Shown in pieces: positions 5,680 to 8,632 of a stretch of DNA of 8,632 nt. The position numbers were made by a program, and so were the translations under genes. Source of the stretch: Lachnoclostridium phytofermentans (lineage in GTDB: Bacteria > Bacillota > Clostridia > Lachnospirales > Lachnospiraceae); the NCBI GenBank assembly GCA_003526525.1, contig DPVV01000180.1, positions 1,887 to 10,518 of the forward strand. The letters are read 5' to 3'. The notes below the pieces were generated by a model, which did not search any database, had not been told where the DNA came from, and saw only the letters and a list, made by a program, of their open reading frames with translations. Position 1 is the stretch's first letter. Each line of letters opens with the position of its first letter.

Positions 5680-6018
5680 AATTATTTCTCCTTTTACAGC
5701 TCGAATTGTTTTACTGACATTTCGTATCAGCAGATCAATCTGCTCTTTCTTTCGATAAAGAGCGGTTAAATGGTTTTCCAAAGCCAAGGTTTGGTCAAAA
5801 GTTTTCGAATAAATTATTTCCTTGATTTCTTCCAGACTTAAACCAAGTTCTCTAAAAAATAGTATCTGCTGCAGCAAGTCAACCTGTAACTGCCCATATA
5901 TGCGGTAACCATTCGAACTAATTCTTTCGGGCGATAATAATCCGATTTCATCGTAATAATGTAAGGTTCGTGTACTGATACCTGACATTTTTGCTAATTT
6001 GTTTACTGTGTATTCCAC
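5257..6018 (-). CDS. MerR-family regulator with TipAS antibiotic-recognition domain
   Basis: Predicted cytoplasmic transcriptional activator of about 253 residues. The N-terminal MerR winged helix is plain (EYTVNKLAKMSGISTRTLHYYDEIGLLSPERISSNGYRIY), followed by a helical dimerisation segment to about residue 108. The C-terminal part from about residue 137 carries the TipAS signature: LHRQWLCYFWPDGMYSKEAHKGLATMYCEDERFKAYYDAITPGCAEFLRDAIDIY. In TipA and Mta relatives this domain binds thiopeptides or other multidrug ligands, and binding activates promoters with long spacers. An in-frame GTG at 6027 overlaps the ribosome binding site GAGGTG itself. The GTG at 6016-6018, six bases after that site, is the better start and gives the usual MEYTVNKLA. 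The gene has its own MerR-type promoter and a terminator, so autoregulation is likely. No transporter gene for the drug is evident beside it. Confidence 0.9.
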   Translation of the reverse strand: MEYTVNKLAKMSGISTRTLHYYDEIGLLSPERISSNGYRIYGQLQVDLLQQILFFRELGLSLEEIKEIIYSKTFDQTLALENHLTALYRKKEQIDLLIRNVSKTIRAVKGEIIMGDKEKFEGFKQKLVEETEQKFGEEIRQKYGDKVVDASNGKVKNMTQEQYAKVEQLSKEVNETLREATLLGDPANELAQKACDLHRQWLCYFWPDGMYSKEAHKGLATMYCEDERFKAYYDAITPGCAEFLRDAIDIYCK

Positions 6019-6037
6019 TATTATCACCTCAAAATGG

Positions 6038-6068
6038 AGTATAAACTATTACGCTACGTTAAAGTCAA
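6038..6068 (-). promoter_or_regulatory. MerR-type promoter with 19-bp spacer and operator dyad
   Basis: TTGACT (6068-6063) and TATACT (6043-6038) are separated by 19 bases, the long spacing typical of promoters activated by MerR proteins. Between them, 6045-6065 is an imperfect 21-base dyad with arms of the form ACTnTnACG / CGTnAnAGT. The start would be near 6031, only about 13 bases before the GTG, leaving just room for the GAGGTG ribosome binding site. This points to autoactivation of the MerR gene. Confidence 0.8.
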
Positions 6069-6078
6069 TAAATTTTTT

Positions 6079-6122
6079 CAATTATATCAATTATATTGCC
6101 AATTATATTTTTCGATTATATT
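6079..6122 (+). repeat. Four copies of a CRATTATAT element
   Basis: CAATTATAT begins at 6079, 6088 and 6100, and CGATTATAT at 6113, with spacings of 9, 12 and 13 bases. The array lies just upstream of the MerR promoter and could be an AT-rich upstream promoter element or simple low-complexity sequence. Confidence 0.4.
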
Positions 6123-6178
6123 GTAAAATCAAAATGGGACAAACGAACAATGCTACAATTGGTAAAAAAGCGAAAGAT

Positions 6179-6625
6179 TCAGCACCTCGTGCATTTGATC
6201 TGTTTTATTATTAAGATACCTAACCAAAAGGAGAGAAACCCGATGATAATAAAACTTCCCCAAATAACATTCCAAAATGGATTAGTAATATCAAACATAT
6301 AAAGCAATAGCTTATTCCATATCTCTATCTTAGTTAAAATCGCAAATAAATCAAATAAAACATATCCGCCACCGAAGATGTAAATCCAACGCCACCAATA
6401 GTTTTTCCCAATATTTTTGCAAAAGATTATAATACCCATCAAACAGAGTAATGATAAAACAATCATAAGTATCAAGTATACTACCCCACGGTCGTTCATA
6501 ACAGAAATCCAATATTCCGAATAAGCTGGCCGGTTTATCAATCCCCAAATTCTATGTAAATGAAAAACTCCAAAAAATAAAAATACAATTGGTTCGAACC
6601 AATAAATCTTTGATTTCCCCTTCAT
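6179..6625 (-). CDS. Four-helix membrane protein of unknown function
   Basis: A 148-residue protein with four clear hydrophobic segments at about residues 9-26, 48-68, 80-97 and 116-141, rich in Trp, Phe and Ile. Conserved-looking polar points are the FHLHRIWGLINRPAYSEYW loop after the first helix and a basic, Cys-containing tail (KQIKCTRC). No signal peptide or catalytic motif is evident. AAGGGG stands seven bases before the ATG. The gene is on the same strand as the MerR gene and 160 bases upstream of it, but the MerR gene has its own promoter and no strong terminator lies between them. I do not recognise the family. A role linked to the MerR regulator is possible but only by position. Confidence 0.7.
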   Translation of the reverse strand: MKGKSKIYWFEPIVFLFFGVFHLHRIWGLINRPAYSEYWISVMNDRGVVYLILMIVLSLLCLMGIIIFCKNIGKNYWWRWIYIFGGGYVLFDLFAILTKIEIWNKLLLYMFDITNPFWNVIWGSFIIIGFLSFWLGILIIKQIKCTRC

Positions 6626-6668
6626 ACTAAGTCCCCTTCATCAATGACCTTATTTTTTCTATGTTACT

Positions 6669-6697
6669 AATTTACTTTATTTCAACTTTTACGTCAA
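6669..6697 (-). promoter_or_regulatory. Candidate promoter for the membrane protein gene
   Basis: TTGACG (6697-6692) is followed after 17 bases by TAAATT (6674-6669, four of six matches). The start near 6662 would leave about 37 bases before the ATG at 6625. Confidence 0.5.
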
Positions 6698-6779
6698 CTA
6701 GTCGTCACTTACATTCTACCCATTATTAGCTTTTATAAAACTAACAAATAAACTTACAAATGCAAGTCTTTCCTTATAT

Positions 6780-6839
6780 AAAAAAGATTCTAACTCCTTG
6801 ATACTGTACTTAACAATACCGAAGAAGTTAGAATCTTTT
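6780..6839 (-). terminator. Intrinsic terminator after the flavin-protein gene, possibly bidirectional
   Basis: The arms 6782-6795 and 6826-6839 are a perfect 14-base inverted repeat (AAAAGATTCTAACT), extended inward by three further pairs after one mismatch. On the minus strand six U close the structure. On the plus strand the T-run is within the stem and followed by ATTT. It lies about 160 bases after the flavin-protein stop codon. I see no gene in that interval. Confidence 0.8.
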
Positions 6840-7001
6840 ATTTAAAAGACTACATAACTCTATAAATTTTTATAAAACAAATTAAATTTACCTACCGACC
6901 TTTTACATCTTCATTATTCAGTTTAGCAAGTGATGATTAATAAGAATCGATTTACTAATACCTATCCTCTCAATGCCTTTTTCGGAGTTTCAAGATATAA
7001 T

Positions 7002-8632
7002 TTATTTACTAACAGTCAGATCAATCGTAACTTTGTTTTCAAAACTCTTACGAATTGCTGATAAAATATCACCATGGCTATCCTTTAAGCTCATCGTTGC
7101 TCCAGTGACAACATCCGCTAGCATAGCTTGTTCTTCACTTGTAAGTGCACTGTATTTCTTAACATCTTCGTCCTTACTACTGTCCGCTTTTAATGGACGT
7201 CCATTGAGGTCAGAGCAATACTTCGCAAACCATTCTTCAACTTCACCCACTGTTTTCCCAATAAACATGCTTTCAAATTTATCCATCTGAGATGACCAGT
7301 TCCCTGTTCCCATAACATAGCTCTCTCCGCGATCACGTTTTGTCTTCCATGAAGAGATTTCGTTGGTATATGTTTCTTCCGTAGGTACAGATACCCCATC
7401 AACAGCTCCATCATGATTGGCATCTAGATTATATCCCTCTTGACCTGGGAACCCGCTAAAATGTGGCATAGACTCACCATCATAATTTGGTGTTGCAATT
7501 TCAAGCTGATCTACATGGATTGCTACAATTTTACCTTCTGCATCAAATAAAGTATTCGCATAAACTTCATTGATACTGTATACGGATACATCTTTGTCAT
7601 CTTTTCCTGGTCCAATACGGCCACTGGAATCTAAACCAAGTCCAATCGAAGCTGCCCCTTTGATATCCAGTCCCTTTCGGTTATTGTAAGCAATTTCGAT
7701 TGCTTCAATAATATTGCCATGACTATCATTCAAACTCATCGTTGCTCCAGAAACAACATCTGCAAGCATGGTCTTATCTTCATCAGATAATGCACTGTAT
7801 TTTGTAACATCCGCTTCATTCGAACTATCTGCCTTTAATGGTCTGCCATTAACATCAGAACAGTATTTTGTATACCATTCCTTAATTTCTGCAACTGTCT
7901 TTCCTACAAACAAAGATTGAAACTTATCCATTTGAGATGCCCATGTACCAGTTCCCATCCTATAATCTTCACCACGATCGCGTTTTGTAGCCCAAGAGCT
8001 AGTTTCTGCTAAGAAATTATCGTCGGTATCTTCTGTTAATCCATCGATAACACCATCATGATTGCTATCTAAATTATACCCCTTCTGTCCTGGAAAACCA
8101 CTAAAGTGCGGCATCGATTCTCCATCGTAGTTTGGTGTTGCAACCTCTAATTGATCGATATATAGATCTAAAATTTTACCTTCTGCATCGAATAAGACAT
8201 TTGCAAATACTTGGTTAATGCTATAAACCTGAACATCTTTATCATCTTTTCCTGGTCCAACTCGACCTATGTTTGAAAGACCAAATCCTTGAAATACTTC
8301 CGCAGCTACAACCACTTCTGGAGTCTTTGTCACGCCAGAAGTTTCATCTTCTGCAATGTAAGGATATTTTTCAGGATCTAGTGCATTATTCACAGCAGCG
8401 ATGATAGCCTTACTAGTTACTGTCGCACCAGATACTACATCTACATCCTTATTCCCTGTTTCTACAATTTTATCTGGGAGCTTTTCTATTGCTAATGTTC
8501 CAATTCCTTTTGTCTCTTTACTACCGTCAATTTTTACGTCAACTATCTTTCCCTCTTTTAGAGTTACCGTAGCAATAACTTCTCCACCAAATCCCTTTGC
8601 TTTTCCTGTTAACACATTGTCTGTTGATTGGT
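7002..8632 (-). CDS. Multi-flavin FMN-binding domain protein, N-terminus outside the window
   Basis: The gene runs off the right edge. The frame is open to 8632, so the GTG at 8613-8615 is an internal valine codon and the true start is not visible. About 540 residues are seen (numbered from 8615). Residues 4-80 are a classical FMN_bind domain (GKAKGFGGEVIATVTLKEGKI to DVVSGATVTSKAII). Two further units of 215 residues follow, each ending in the same kind of motif: DVVSGATMS (287-294) and DVVTGATMS (502-509). In this family ApbE links FMN through phosphate to the threonine of [S/T]GAT, here T65, T292 and T507, so at least three flavins are predicted. Each repeat also has NLDxNHDGxxDG, a calcium-loop-like sequence. 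Such proteins act outside the membrane in electron transfer, so a signal or lipoprotein sequence is expected upstream. A terminator follows the gene. Confidence 0.85.
   Translation of the reverse strand, partial: QSTDNVLTGKAKGFGGEVIATVTLKEGKIVDVKIDGSKETKGIGTLAIEKLPDKIVETGNKDVDVVSGATVTSKAIIAAVNNALDPEKYPYIAEDETSGVTKTPEVVVAAEVFQGFGLSNIGRVGPGKDDKDVQVYSINQVFANVLFDAEGKILDLYIDQLEVATPNYDGESMPHFSGFPGQKGYNLDSNHDGVIDGLTEDTDDNFLAETSSWATKRDRGEDYRMGTGTWASQMDKFQSLFVGKTVAEIKEWYTKYCSDVNGRPLKADSSNEADVTKYSALSDEDKTMLADVVSGATMSLNDSHGNIIEAIEIAYNNRKGLDIKGAASIGLGLDSSGRIGPGKDDKDVSVYSINEVYANTLFDAEGKIVAIHVDQLEIATPNYDGESMPHFSGFPGQEGYNLDANHDGAVDGVSVPTEETYTNEISSWKTKRDRGESYVMGTGNWSSQMDKFESMFIGKTVGEVEEWFAKYCSDLNGRPLKADSSKDEDVKKYSALTSEEQAMLADVVTGATMSLKDSHGDILSAIRKSFENKVTIDLTVSK
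7041..7622 (-). repeat. Second copy of the 645-bp flavin-domain repeat
   Basis: It encodes residues 332-525 of the FMN-binding protein. Blocks such as GPGKDDKDV, ATPNYDGESMPHFSGFPG, TKRDRGE and NGRPLKADSS recur at exactly 215 residues from the first copy, with no net insertion or deletion. The copy ends with the TGAT flavin-attachment motif. Confidence 0.85.
7686..8267 (-). repeat. First copy of the 645-bp flavin-domain repeat
   Basis: It encodes residues 117-310 of the FMN-binding protein and matches the copy at 7041-7622 over its whole length, well above half of the residues by eye. It ends with the SGAT flavin-attachment motif. The pair probably arose by an in-frame tandem duplication. 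Confidence 0.85.

Noticed and set aside
5257..6027. Upstream GTG at 6027 as start of the MerR gene
   Set aside because: That GTG is part of the GAGGTG ribosome binding site for the GTG at 6018, which also gives the usual family N-terminus.
6079..6122. Short AT-rich repeats as a CRISPR array or iteron origin
   Set aside because: The units are only nine bases, irregularly spaced and low in complexity, with no spacers or replication gene nearby.
8613..8615. GTG at 8613-8615 as start codon of the FMN-binding protein
   Set aside because: The frame stays open to the window edge, there is no ribosome binding site before it, and it would lie at the first strand of the FMN_bind domain with no export signal.

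Overview
The window looks like chromosomal DNA from a low-GC Gram-positive anaerobe of the Clostridia, most plausibly a Lachnospiraceae or Lachnoclostridium-type organism. This is inferred from strong AGGAGG-type ribosome binding sites, GTG starts, AT-rich spacers, many intrinsic terminators and the protein families present. Species assignment would need a database search.

Almost everything is read on the minus strand as single-gene units separated by hairpin terminators. From left to right: the last codons of a plus-strand gene and its terminator (3-177); an NhaC-family Na+/H+ antiporter (235-1560) behind a structured leader (about 1561-1777); a fusion of an XRE DNA-binding domain with a SAM-dependent methyltransferase (1872-2984) behind a leader of about 210 nt with a blocked mini reading frame; a divergent histidyl-tRNA synthetase (3366-4619); its leader (about 4620-5017); a MerR/TipA-type regulator (5257-6018) with its own 19-bp-spacer promoter; a four-helix membrane protein of unknown function (6179-6625); and the C-terminal part of a large multi-flavin FMN-binding protein (7002 to the window edge).

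The most striking element is the synthetase leader. It has a good promoter, a 14-codon leader peptide with five consecutive histidine codons (MFLTKMHHHHHGKQ), mutually exclusive RNA helices and a strong intrinsic terminator. This is a complete ribosome-stalling attenuator for histidine, in a phylum where T-boxes usually do this job. I saw no T-box sequence.

Other points of interest are an internal ribosome binding site and ATG in the MerR gene, which would give a separate effector-binding protein as in tipA (TipAL/TipAS); a promoter followed at once by a terminator-like hairpin ahead of nhaC; and the flavin protein, which carries three flavin-attachment motifs in the visible part, two of them in 215-residue tandem repeats that each hold a calcium-loop-like sequence. 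I found no CRISPR array, tRNA, rRNA, insertion sequence or phage genes.
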